A DNA stretch of 64,000 nucleotides from JBKEDC01 sp047972995 (lineage in GTDB: Bacteria > Bacteroidota > Bacteroidia > Bacteroidales > Prolixibacteraceae). The position numbers were made by a program, and so were the translations under genes. Where the stretch lies: positions 1 to 64,000 of the forward strand of contig JBKEBD010000016.1 of NCBI GenBank assembly GCA_047972995.1. Reading direction: 5' to 3'. The notes below the pieces were generated by a model, which was not told the DNA's origin, made no database searches, and was given only the letters and a program-made list of their open reading frames with translations. Positions 7,341 through 16,122 of the stretch are shown here, in pieces (positions within the stretch are counted from its first letter, which is position 1; the number at the start of each line of letters is the position of its first letter).

Positions 7341-9455
7341 ATGACTGATATTGGAATGAAAATATGGAATGAAATCTCGTTTTGGATAGAAAATTATCTT
7401 TTCTGGTATGCTATTGTCATGTTCTTTCTTTATTCGATATTGGCATTTATTTCGGCCATCGTTTTAACACGACACAGTAAAGAAGCCAAGGTAACAAACT
7501 ACAACGAAGTATTATCATCTCCATATGCGCCCATGGTGTCCATACTGGCACCAGCTTACAACGAAGAGCTAAACATCTATGAAAATGTGAAAGCACTACT
7601 TTCGCTCTATTATGCCAACTATGAAGTAGTTGTAATTAACGACGGTAGTTCTGATGCCACAATCGATGTGGTAATCAACGAGTTTGACATGGAGTTAGTA
7701 GATATTTTGGTTGACAACAAAATTCACTGTTCTGAAATTCGCGGTGTATATCGTTCGCGAAAAACATCGTTAAATAACTTAGTTCTCGTAGATAAAATAA
7801 ACGGTGGAAAAGCCGACGCACTAAATGCGGGGATTAACGTTTCATCGGGTAAATATTTTGTAGCCATCGATGCCGATTGTGTAATCGACCCTTACGCTTT
7901 GCAAATGCTTGTAAAACCTTTTTTGGCCGATCAGCAGGGACAAGAAACCATTGCTGTAGGTGGGGTTATTCGTATTGCCAACTCTTGCGTTATTGAAGGT
8001 GGGCAACTTATCGACATTCAACTTCCCAATAAATTATTACCACTATTTCAGGTTATCGAATACAACCGCTCTTTCTTAATGGGGCGTTTAGCTTGGACAA
8101 AACTAAACGGGCTACTCATCATTTCTGGAGCCTTAGGAATGTTCAACAAAGAAATTGTGGTGGAATGTGGAGGATACTCTCGATACACGGTGGGTGAAGA
8201 TATGGAACTTGTAGTGCGTATGCGTCGTTATATGTCGGAAGTGGTGAAGAAACCATACAAGATTGATTATCTTCCAGACCCATTATGTTGGACCGAAGCT
8301 CCAGCCACTGCAGATATTCTAATCAGGCAACGAAATCGTTGGACAAGGGGAACAATTGAAACCCTATTTGCACACTGGAATATGTTTTTGAACCCCAAAT
8401 ATGGCGTGATGGGCATGATGTCGCACCCGTTTTGGACTTTTTTTGAGTGGTTTGCCCCTATCATCGAATTTATCGGTATGCTTTATTTCCTTGTTTTAGC
8501 TTTCTCAGGACAAGCCAATTGGCCCATCTTCCTTACTACGCTTACATTCATTTATACCTTTGCATTAACGCTGAGTAGCATTAGTATCTTGTATGACCAC
8601 ATTGTGTATTTCAAATATCGCAAAATTAACATGGTGATTCGCCAGCTAATTGCAGCTGCTATTGAGCCATTTGTTTATCACCCCATTGTTACCTATGCTG
8701 CACTACGTGGCAACTGGGATTACTTCATTTTGCGCAAACGAAATTGGGGGAAAATGCCTCGTGCTGGATTGGGTGGAAAGCCTCAAAGTATACTTGCTGC
8801 CGAAGCCATTAGAAACAAACGTTTGGAAGAAGAAGCCGCAGCAGAAGTCAATGATATACCTGTGGTGGAAGAACCGACTAACGCACATCAGGAGCCTGAA
8901 AAACCTAAAGGAAAATCGAAGAAACTAAACTACATTATTGGAACAGCTTGTTTTGTTCTTGCGGCTGGATTTTTCTGGATGAAACCTAGCTTAGATAACA
9001 GAACTAAGAAAAAATCGGAAACTATGAATGAAACCTTAGATCGATTAGAGCAAGAGGATATTCAAAAGCAAGCCCGTATTGATAGTGCATCGTTAAAAAT
9101 TACGACTAAAACAATCATGCAACAATCGAGCAACCTAGATATTGCAGAACCAGAACAAGGATCAAGTCATCAGGTTTCTATTGTAGTAAATGGCATTGAT
9201 GTAACGCTACCTTATCAGCTCATTGTGGGAAGCTTTAATAATACACAGAATGCCGAAAATTTCATCCGAAATCTGAAAAATAGAGCCATTAATGCAGCCA
9301 CGCTTTCAAACATCAATAACATTCATTTTGTAACAGGTGGTGGTTTTTCTTCGCTTCAAGAAGCAAAAGATGCACGAATATTTTTTGAAGAAAAATACCC
9401 TGATATTGAGGGAGTTTGGATTTATAGCCAGCAAAAAAATAGCTCATCTAAGTAA
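7341..9455 (+). CDS. Processive family-2 glycosyltransferase with C-terminal periplasmic SPOR domain
   Basis: This 704-residue protein is membrane anchored near residues 17-42 and has a GT2 domain of the PgaC/cellulose-synthase type. The motif set is complete: DGSSD at 101-105, DAD at 177-179, GED at 285-287 and QRNRW at 330-334, the last being typical of processive enzymes. Hydrophobic segments follow at about 362-390, 394-420 and 432-455. An unusual tail contains a charged linker, another membrane helix (about 530-547), a polar stretch and a SPOR-like domain at about 625-697 (YQLIVGSF ... VWIYSQ). SPOR domains bind peptidoglycan stripped of stem peptides. The product is probably an exported polysaccharide made with the neighbouring barrel protein. 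The polymer and sugar donor cannot be told from sequence. Confidence 0.8.
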   Translation: MTDIGMKIWNEISFWIENYLFWYAIVMFFLYSILAFISAIVLTRHSKEAKVTNYNEVLSSPYAPMVSILAPAYNEELNIYENVKALLSLYYANYEVVVINDGSSDATIDVVINEFDMELVDILVDNKIHCSEIRGVYRSRKTSLNNLVLVDKINGGKADALNAGINVSSGKYFVAIDADCVIDPYALQMLVKPFLADQQGQETIAVGGVIRIANSCVIEGGQLIDIQLPNKLLPLFQVIEYNRSFLMGRLAWTKLNGLLIISGALGMFNKEIVVECGGYSRYTVGEDMELVVRMRRYMSEVVKKPYKIDYLPDPLCWTEAPATADILIRQRNRWTRGTIETLFAHWNMFLNPKYGVMGMMSHPFWTFFEWFAPIIEFIGMLYFLVLAFSGQANWPIFLTTLTFIYTFALTLSSISILYDHIVYFKYRKINMVIRQLIAAAIEPFVYHPIVTYAALRGNWDYFILRKRNWGKMPRAGLGGKPQSILAAEAIRNKRLEEEAAAEVNDIPVVEEPTNAHQEPEKPKGKSKKLNYIIGTACFVLAAGFFWMKPSLDNRTKKKSETMNETLDRLEQEDIQKQARIDSASLKITTKTIMQQSSNLDIAEPEQGSSHQVSIVVNGIDVTLPYQLIVGSFNNTQNAENFIRNLKNRAINAATLSNINNIHFVTGGGFSSLQEAKDARIFFEEKYPDIEGVWIYSQQKNSSSK

Positions 9456-9462
9456 ATTTGGC

Positions 9463-9480
9463 TAACTTTGTTGCTCGAAA
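9463..9480 (+). promoter_or_regulatory. Two TAnnTTTG promoter elements before the sigma-54 activator
   Basis: TAAATTTG (9463-9470, overlapping the stop of the glycosyltransferase gene) and TAACTTTG (9473-9480) lie 10-20 bp before the activator start. They suggest it has its own promoter as well as possible read-through from upstream. Confidence 0.4.
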
Positions 9481-9490
9481 ACTTTAAGAA

Positions 9491-10774
9491 ATGGATTTAC
9501 AAGTTATTAAGCAACGTTTTGGTATTATTGGGAAAGACCACACGTTGAACCGCTCAATTGAAGTAGCAGTTCAGGTTGCCCCTACCGATTTGTCCGTATT
9601 AATTACCGGAGAAAGCGGTTCGGGTAAAGAGCGTATTCCCCAAATTATCCATCAATACTCATTGCGAAAGCATAATAAATATATTGCTGTGAACTGCGGA
9701 GCAATCCCTGAAGGCACGATTGATTCTGAACTTTTTGGTCATGAAAAAGGTTCATTCACAGGAGCCATGAATGACCGCAAAGGCTATTTTGAAGAAGTTG
9801 ATGGAGGTACCATTTTTCTTGATGAAATTGGCGAACTTCCTTTGCCCACTCAGGCTCGACTACTTCGCGTGCTCGAAGCTGGAGAATTTATGCGTGTGGG
9901 TTCTTCAAAAGTGCAAAAAACCGATGTGCGCATTGTAGCTGCCACGAACATTAATTTCGACAAGGCTATTGCCGAAGGTAAATTCAGAGAAGATTTATTC
10001 TACCGATTAAACACAGTGCCCATCCGATTATCTCCCCTGCGAGAAAGGGGTGCTGACATTTACTTACTTTTTCGAAAATTTGCATCCGATTTTGCCGAAA
10101 AATATCAGATGCCGTCCTTGCGATTAAGTCCTAATGCCCAACGCTTGTTGGAAAGCTACCATTGGCCGGGAAACATTCGCCAGCTAAAAAACATCACCGA
10201 ACAAATATCAATCATCGAGCAAGAGCGTGCCATTAATGAAGAAACCTTGCGCCGATATCTTCCCGAAGGAGGGAAAGCACAACTTCCAGCCCTTTACCAA
10301 GCCGAAGAATCGAAAAGTTTTTCTTCAGAACGAGAAATCCTTTATCAAGTACTCTTCGACATGAAAAAGGACATGAATGAGCTGAAAAAATTAGTGTTCG
10401 ATTTGATTAACGATTCTAATGTATCTCCCGATATTTCGAGAGAAAGACAACAAATCATTCGAGATTTATATGATGATGATTCTTTTGCTAGCATTATCAC
10501 CCATCAAGCACAACATTCGCCAAGTGCTCCAATGGGCTATCAAACAGCAAAAGACTTAGAACCCGAAGATGCTATTGAAGATTATCATGAAGAACAACGG
10601 TTGAGCGAAGAAAATATCATGAGTTTAGCCGAATATGAAAAGGCTGCCATTCAAACAGCTCTAGAAATGTTTAATGGCAACCGAAGAAAAACAGCTGATA
10701 AGCTTGGCATATCAGCTCGTACATTATACCGAAAATTAAAAGAATATGACCTACTTGAAAATAACGAAGAATAA
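9491..10774 (+). CDS. Sigma-54-dependent transcriptional activator (AAA+ plus Fis-type HTH)
   Basis: The 427-residue protein begins directly with the sigma-54 interaction AAA+ domain and has no sensory or receiver domain. Walker A GESGSGKE is at about 40-47, the sigma-54 contact loop GSFTGA at 87-92 and Walker B FLDE at 109-112. FYRLN and the PGNIRQLKN segment follow. After a linker of about 130 residues rich in acidic and Gln residues, a C-terminal Fis-type helix-turn-helix (GNRRKTADKLGISARTLYRKL) ends the protein. With no input domain it may be constitutively active or controlled through partner proteins. It overlaps the lptE-like gene by 29 bp, an arrangement I know as common in Bacteroidales. 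Confidence 0.92.
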   Translation: MDLQVIKQRFGIIGKDHTLNRSIEVAVQVAPTDLSVLITGESGSGKERIPQIIHQYSLRKHNKYIAVNCGAIPEGTIDSELFGHEKGSFTGAMNDRKGYFEEVDGGTIFLDEIGELPLPTQARLLRVLEAGEFMRVGSSKVQKTDVRIVAATNINFDKAIAEGKFREDLFYRLNTVPIRLSPLRERGADIYLLFRKFASDFAEKYQMPSLRLSPNAQRLLESYHWPGNIRQLKNITEQISIIEQERAINEETLRRYLPEGGKAQLPALYQAEESKSFSSEREILYQVLFDMKKDMNELKKLVFDLINDSNVSPDISRERQQIIRDLYDDDSFASIITHQAQHSPSAPMGYQTAKDLEPEDAIEDYHEEQRLSEENIMSLAEYEKAAIQTALEMFNGNRRKTADKLGISARTLYRKLKEYDLLENNEE

Positions 10775-11279
10775 ACTTTTTATCCTTGCTCTCATGGCTT
10801 ATATGCTGGTACTCCCCTTTTCAGCGTGTAAAATGTCATACTCTTTTACGGGTGCAGCACTCGACCCTTCAATAAAAACTTTTTCGGTTTATTATATGCA
10901 GAACCGTGCCCTATTGGTGAATCCGAACCTTAGCCAACAGCTTACCGATGGTCTATTGGATAAGATTACTCAACAAACTTCACTTCAAATGATGAAAGAC
11001 AATGGCGATTTGGAATTTGAAGGGGTAATTTCTGACTATAAAGTTACACCGGTAAACATTTCACAAGGCGACCAAGCCGCTCAAAACCGTTTGACCGTTA
11101 CCGTGCAAATTAAATATACCAACAACAAAGATCATGATGCTGATTTTGAGAAATCTTTCTCAGCCTATGTTGATTACGATGCTAATAAATTACTCAGCGA
11201 CGTGGAAGACACAATTACAGAAGAAATAATTGAGCAACTCACTGATGACATCTTTAACTCTTCAATTGCAAACTGGTAA
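10746..11279 (+). CDS. lptE: LptE-like outer-membrane lipoprotein
   Basis: The 177-residue protein has a lipoprotein signal (hydrophobic run then PFSAC, lipidation at about Cys28). The mature part contains the pattern YSFTGAALDPSIKTFSV and later QQLTDGLLDKI, which match the Bacteroidota LptE family. LptE plugs the LptD barrel and guides lipopolysaccharide to the cell surface. The start codon lies inside the 3' end of the activator gene (29-bp overlap), and the stop shares one base with the next start (TAATG), so translation is coupled across three genes. The assignment is by pattern and gene order; no LptD is present in the window. Confidence 0.75.
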   Translation: MTYLKITKNKLFILALMAYMLVLPFSACKMSYSFTGAALDPSIKTFSVYYMQNRALLVNPNLSQQLTDGLLDKITQQTSLQMMKDNGDLEFEGVISDYKVTPVNISQGDQAAQNRLTVTVQIKYTNNKDHDADFEKSFSAYVDYDANKLLSDVEDTITEEIIEQLTDDIFNSSIANW

Positions 11280-11854
11280 TGGACAGCTTAGATTTTCATA
11301 AATATTTGCACGAACCCGAACTTTTAAATGCCACTAGTTTAGTGGTGCTTAAAAAAATGGTGGAAATACACCCTAGTTTTCAGATGGGATGGATACTTTT
11401 GCTTAAAAATCTGAAACTTCTAAATTCCCCCGAGTTTGAGCTCTATTTGAACAAAGCTGCATTCTGGATTACCGACCGTAGAAAACTCTATTATTTCATT
11501 CATGTGGAAAGTAAATTAGCCGAACGAGAGTTAAAGCTAATTAGCAACGAATATACTAAAAATGAAACATATAGCTTAAGTGAAGAGAATAAGCCAGAGG
11601 ATAATTTGAGTCACCTAGCAGAATCTCTACGTCCCAAAAACACGACCGTTAAAACGAATTATGATGAGTCGAAAAAAAACGAAAAACAGAACTCCGATAA
11701 TGATTTTGTGACCGAAACATTGGCCAAAATTTACATCAAACAGAGCTTATTCAAACAAGCAATTGCATCTTATGAGAAATTAGGTTTGAAATTTCCAGAA
11801 AAAAATGCTTACTTTGTTGCCCGAATCAAAGAAATAAAAGAATTAACGAAATAA
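11279..11854 (+). CDS. TPR-like conserved hypothetical protein
   Basis: The 191-residue soluble protein is mostly helical, with a C-terminal segment (ETLAKIYIKQSLFKQAIASYEKL) that reads as a tetratricopeptide repeat. A polar, low-complexity Asn/Lys/Ser-rich linker lies in the middle (about residues 95-140). There is no signal peptide and no catalytic motif. It starts on the last base of the lptE-like gene stop codon and ends 6 bp before secG, so it belongs to the same transcript. The function is unknown. Its steady position between lptE and secG in Bacteroidales suggests an envelope-biogenesis role, which is inference. Confidence 0.7.
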   Translation: MDSLDFHKYLHEPELLNATSLVVLKKMVEIHPSFQMGWILLLKNLKLLNSPEFELYLNKAAFWITDRRKLYYFIHVESKLAERELKLISNEYTKNETYSLSEENKPEDNLSHLAESLRPKNTTVKTNYDESKKNEKQNSDNDFVTETLAKIYIKQSLFKQAIASYEKLGLKFPEKNAYFVARIKEIKELTK

Positions 11855-11860
11855 TTTAGG

Positions 11861-12223
11861 ATGTACACATTAATTACAGTATTATTAATTATCGCCAGTG
11901 TATTCATGGTGCTAATTGTTTTAGTGCAAAACTCTAAAGGTGGCGGTTTGGCCAGCAACTTTCAATCGAGCAACCAAGTCATGGGCGTTCGTAAAACCAA
12001 TGACTTCCTTGACAAAGCCACTTGGTGGTTGGCAGGAGCCTTATTGATTCTTTCAATTGCAGGTAGCGCGTTTATCCCAAAAGAAAGTAAATCAACAGTA
12101 GGAACTGAAATGAGCACTCAAATTGAGAACGCTATTGATCCTTCTGCAGTGCCTTCCTTCCCTTCAGCAGACCAAACTACTCCTGCAAGCCAAACTCCTG
12201 CAGAAGACGCTGACCAAAACTAA
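11861..12223 (+). CDS. secG: Preprotein translocase subunit SecG
   Basis: The 120-residue protein has two membrane helices (about residues 3-23 and 55-72) flanking the conserved loop QNSKGGGLASNF, the hallmark of SecG. The C-terminal tail is rich in Pro, Ala, Thr and Asp, as in Bacteroidota homologues. SecG joins SecY and SecE in the inner membrane and aids SecA-driven export. It is the last gene of the activator-lptE-TPR-secG block and is followed by a strong intrinsic terminator at 12244-12276. Confidence 0.95.
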   Translation: MYTLITVLLIIASVFMVLIVLVQNSKGGGLASNFQSSNQVMGVRKTNDFLDKATWWLAGALLILSIAGSAFIPKESKSTVGTEMSTQIENAIDPSAVPSFPSADQTTPASQTPAEDADQN

Positions 12224-12243
12224 ATCTTTCTTTAAAGATATTG

Positions 12244-12276
12244 AAAGGCTGACACTAACTTAGTGTTAGCCTTTTT
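12244..12276 (+). terminator. Intrinsic terminator after secG
   Basis: The arms AAAGGCTgACACTAA and TTAGTGTtAGCCTTT form a 15-bp stem with one mismatch and a minimal loop, and a run of five T completes the terminator. Confidence 0.85.
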
Positions 12277-12316
12277 GTTTATATCCCTAATGTAATCCAC
12301 AATAACAAGTTATATT

Positions 12317-14062
12317 TTGCGTCAAAAATTAAAATTCATATTTCATTACACCAGTCGTTATAAATGGTGGTACTTAGGTGGAACTATTGCGCTAATTCTT
12401 ACAGTGTGGACTTCCATCACCATTCCCCAATATTTGCAGCAAACCATCGATTTGCTTTCTGGAAGCAAACATGACAACGAGGCATTGCTTCGGCACAACT
12501 TACTCTTTATTGTTGCACTTGCCGTAGGATTGATTGTTGTTCGCTCACTCTCTCGCATACTCATCTTTGTTCCCGCTCGTCTAATCGAACGCCAATTGAA
12601 AGGAGAAATGTTTCTCAAACTAAGTTCTTTTGGAAAGAAGTATTACGACGAAAACTCTACTGGCTCAATCATATCACGAATAAACAATGATATAAATGGG
12701 GTTCGCATGATTACCGGCTTTGGTACACTGCAACTCATCAACATCATGCTTTCTCTTTCGCTCACCCCCTACATGATGTGGAAACTATCGCCTAGCCTAA
12801 CGCTCTATTGCCTTGTGCCCATTGTCATTATTTTTGCGGTAGTACGCTCAGGCATGAAGGTAATGGTGAAACACACCCACAAGCAAATGAATTCGCTTCA
12901 ATCTTTATCGGGAAAAACCATTTCTTTCTTATCGGGCAATAGCATTATTAAAAGCTATAATATTTATGATTATGCCGAAGAAGAAATTAATGCCGACAGC
13001 CTTTCGCTCTTTGGTCATCAGATGAAAATTTCATGGATTCGTTCTTTTGTAATGCCTTTGCTTGCCAACATGAGCCAAATACTAAAAGTACTTATCTTGT
13101 TTGTGGGAGGTATATACACCATCGAAGGGCATTTCACCATTGGTGAGCTTACCGCCTACATTGGCTATTCTGCCCTGCTCACCCAACCCATCATGAGTTT
13201 AGGATGGGTGCTCACAGCTTTCCAACAAGGAATGGTGGGTATTGAAAGCCTACAAACTATTCTAGATCGAGCAGGCGATGACGACCAACTCCAACTGCTT
13301 GCTTCTGAAGACCAACAACAACTCTTCAACTCAGGAATTCGCGTGGAAAATTTGTCTTATCGCTTTCACAATGGTGATCAACAAGCTTTACATGATATTA
13401 GTTTCGAAATAAAACCGGGAAGCATTGTAGGAGTTACAGGAGCTTTGGGTGCAGGTAAAAGTACACTCATCAACTGTTTAAATGGCTACTTACGCCCCGA
13501 AAAAGGCATGATTTATTTTGGTTCACACGATGCTTCCGCATTAAAAGCCGATGATATTCGCCGTGTAGTGCGTACCGTAAGTCAGGAAGTTTTCTTGTTT
13601 TCCGACACTATTGAGAACAATGTAATTTTCGGCTCTGAGAACAATGAGTTTACTTCAAATTTTGAAGATGCAATCTATCGATCGGCACTACAAGAGGAAC
13701 TAACACGATTTCGTGAGCACAAAGAAACTATGGTGGGTGAAAAAGGAATTATGCTTTCTGGCGGACAAAAGCAACGTCTCAGTTTGGCTCGTGCATTATA
13801 CACTCCTTGCCGCTTACTCATTCTCGACGATGTTTTTTCGGCTGTAGACACCGACACCGAGCGTTTTCTCATTCAACAAATTGTAGAAAACAATACAGCT
13901 CAAAGCTTACTTATTATTTCCAATAGAATTAGCGTACTGCAAAAAACCGACTATACACTGGTACTTGAAGAAGGTAAACTGGTAGCCCAAGGCAAACCCG
14001 ACGAGCTACTCCAATCGTCAACATTTTATCAGGAAATTGCAAAACTTCAAACCGAACAATGA
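12317..14062 (+). CDS. ABC exporter half-transporter A (degenerate Walker B)
   Basis: This 581-residue protein has an N-terminal six-helix exporter domain followed by a nucleotide-binding domain. Walker A GALGAGKST is near residue 377 and the signature LSGGQKQR near 479. Walker B reads LILDD near 501-505, so the usual catalytic Glu is Asp. The start is a TTG (no upstream ATG in frame fits). The gene overlaps the next ABC gene by 4 bp (ATGA), so the two products should form a heterodimer. In that dimer this subunit gives its intact LSGGQ to the partner's active site, while its own Walker site is the degenerate one. The substrate is unknown; lipid or drug export are both possible. Confidence 0.88.
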   Translation: MRQKLKFIFHYTSRYKWWYLGGTIALILTVWTSITIPQYLQQTIDLLSGSKHDNEALLRHNLLFIVALAVGLIVVRSLSRILIFVPARLIERQLKGEMFLKLSSFGKKYYDENSTGSIISRINNDINGVRMITGFGTLQLINIMLSLSLTPYMMWKLSPSLTLYCLVPIVIIFAVVRSGMKVMVKHTHKQMNSLQSLSGKTISFLSGNSIIKSYNIYDYAEEEINADSLSLFGHQMKISWIRSFVMPLLANMSQILKVLILFVGGIYTIEGHFTIGELTAYIGYSALLTQPIMSLGWVLTAFQQGMVGIESLQTILDRAGDDDQLQLLASEDQQQLFNSGIRVENLSYRFHNGDQQALHDISFEIKPGSIVGVTGALGAGKSTLINCLNGYLRPEKGMIYFGSHDASALKADDIRRVVRTVSQEVFLFSDTIENNVIFGSENNEFTSNFEDAIYRSALQEELTRFREHKETMVGEKGIMLSGGQKQRLSLARALYTPCRLLILDDVFSAVDTDTERFLIQQIVENNTAQSLLIISNRISVLQKTDYTLVLEEGKLVAQGKPDELLQSSTFYQEIAKLQTEQ

Positions 14063-15828
14063 TGACAAAGCACAAAAAGATATTCAGCGGTAGAGATTGG
14101 CAGCTTTTGACGCATTTTGCTCATTATTTTAAGCCCCACAAAAAGTGGCTCACCATAAGTTTAATCTCCATTCCAATCACAACGGGAGCTAGTGTAGCAT
14201 TCTTGTATTTAATGGAATCCATCATCGACAATTACATTGTGCCCGGCAATGCCGACGGGTTACGATGGCAAGCATTACTTTTATTTGTAGTGTTGCTCAT
14301 CAATATTTTTTTCGATGGAACATACAGCTACTCATTTGTGAAAGCAGGAGGATTAACCATTGTTGATGTTCGTCGGAAGCTATTTGCTAAGGCTATTCGT
14401 TTTCCATCGAAATATTACGATAAAAACCCTATTGGCATTACACTTTCTCGATTAACCAGCGACATGGATGCTATTGCTGAATCTTTTGCAACTGGCATCT
14501 TGGGGCTATTAGCCGACAGTATAAAGACTTTAGTACTCCTAATTTACCTGTCTTACATTAATTGGCAACTCACCTTGGTGCTCTTACTTGTGGTGCCTGT
14601 CATTTTGCTAGTCATTCGTTTTCTTCGGAAGAAAATGCGCAAAGCTTACTTCATTGCACGTGCTAGCTTGGCAAAATCGGCTGCTTACTTGCAAGAATCG
14701 CTCAATGGCATGAAAACCATTCAACTTTATGCCGCTCAAGAGGAAGTATTCAATAAATATGACAAGCTGAATAAAGAGTTTTGTGATGCTCAAAACCACT
14801 CCAATGTGTATGACTCTACACTCTATTCCATCATCGATGGAATTACTTCGGTAGCCACAGCCTTGGTACTTGGATTTGGTGCTTATTCAATTTGGGGCGA
14901 TAGTCTCAGTATTGGGGTTTTGGTTGTGTTCATTACATCGTTAGAGCGTTTATTCATTCCTGTGCGCCAATTTGCACAACAGGTTTCTACCATTCAACGA
15001 GCTTTTTCTAGCTTAGAGCACGTGAGCGAGTTGTTCGACACCGAGGTAGAAGAAGAAATACAGCACGATGCTAGCCCTATTGTACTACAAGATATTGTGT
15101 TCGAACACGTATCTTTTTGCTACAACGAAGATGCCGATGATGTATTGAAAGATGTATCATTTAAGCTTAAAAAAGGCGATCGCTTAGCTTTGGTAGGCAC
15201 TACTGGATCGGGAAAATCAACCATCATTAAATTGCTTTCCAAAAGCTATACTGGATATCGAGGTTCGATTAAAATTAATGGCATCGAATTGCGCGACATT
15301 TCTATTCACCAACTACGCAAGGCTGTTTCGGTTATGCAGCAAGACATCTTCATGTTTAATAATAGCATTGAATTTAACATTGCTTTGGGGCGAAAAAACA
15401 TTACAAAGGAACAAGTGCTAGAAGCAGCAGAATTTGTATATGCCAATCGTTTCATTGAGAAGCTGCCCGAGCAATATCAATATAAGGTGCAAGATAATGG
15501 GGGGAATCTTTCAAAAGGACAAGCTCAGCTCATTTCTTTTGCTCGCGCTATTGCAGGACATTCTGAACTTATCATTCTCGATGAAGCCACTTCATCGGTA
15601 GACTCACTCACCGAACAATACATTCAAAATGCCATTGCCAATATTTTTGCACAGAAAACGGTAATTGCTGTGGCTCACCGCTTAAGTACTATTCGAAATT
15701 CTAGTTTAATTCTAGTGCTCGATAAAGGCGAAGTTATTGAGCGAGGCACACATCAAGAGCTTGTAAACATGAGTGGAAAATATGCAACGCTAGTGCAGAA
15801 ATTAGTCAATTCTGAATTAGAAAATTAA
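14059..15828 (+). CDS. ABC exporter half-transporter B
   Basis: The 589-residue partner of the preceding gene has a six-helix membrane domain (residues about 20-310) and a nucleotide-binding domain with Walker A GTTGSGKST near 381. The signature deviates (LSKGQAQ, near 483), while Walker B is intact with catalytic Glu (LIILDEATSSVD, near 505-510) and the H-loop AHRLST is present. Together the two subunits would have one consensus ATP site and one degenerate site, as in TM287/288 or BmrCD-type exporters. Translation is coupled by the ATGA overlap. No terminator is evident after the stop. Confidence 0.9.
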   Translation: MMTKHKKIFSGRDWQLLTHFAHYFKPHKKWLTISLISIPITTGASVAFLYLMESIIDNYIVPGNADGLRWQALLLFVVLLINIFFDGTYSYSFVKAGGLTIVDVRRKLFAKAIRFPSKYYDKNPIGITLSRLTSDMDAIAESFATGILGLLADSIKTLVLLIYLSYINWQLTLVLLLVVPVILLVIRFLRKKMRKAYFIARASLAKSAAYLQESLNGMKTIQLYAAQEEVFNKYDKLNKEFCDAQNHSNVYDSTLYSIIDGITSVATALVLGFGAYSIWGDSLSIGVLVVFITSLERLFIPVRQFAQQVSTIQRAFSSLEHVSELFDTEVEEEIQHDASPIVLQDIVFEHVSFCYNEDADDVLKDVSFKLKKGDRLALVGTTGSGKSTIIKLLSKSYTGYRGSIKINGIELRDISIHQLRKAVSVMQQDIFMFNNSIEFNIALGRKNITKEQVLEAAEFVYANRFIEKLPEQYQYKVQDNGGNLSKGQAQLISFARAIAGHSELIILDEATSSVDSLTEQYIQNAIANIFAQKTVIAVAHRLSTIRNSSLILVLDKGEVIERGTHQELVNMSGKYATLVQKLVNSELEN

Positions 15829-15865
15829 TTGTTACACTCCCTCATGGTCAGAATTAAAATTTGGC

Positions 15866-15903
15866 GTGAGAGCATAAGAAAATCATATCCCAAACGTTCA
15901 ATT
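15866..15903 (-). repeat. Short coding-like repeat shared with 49286-49321
   Basis: On the minus strand this stretch reads EIERLGYDFLML; the 49.3-kb copy reads KIERMGYDTLML followed by a stop. Three of the differences are synonymous third-position changes, which suggests both derive from a translated gene. Here it sits inside a 67-codon open frame (15825-16028) with no recognisable family. Probably a remnant of a dispersed gene or element. Confidence 0.4.
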
Positions 15904-16122
15904 TCATGATTTTTGGTCTTTGGGTAAAATCCCAAACACTCTGTTTCATGAATAACCCAACTTTCATCCTCTATTTGTACCCAAATATGGAATCTTATAC
16001 AAAAAAATGGAAATATTATCACAATCAAAACTTTACTGACTTTACATTCTCCCCGTTTCTTTTCTATGTTATATATTTAGGCTTCACAATTGAAATTTAT
16101 TTAACTAAATATATAAATGTAG

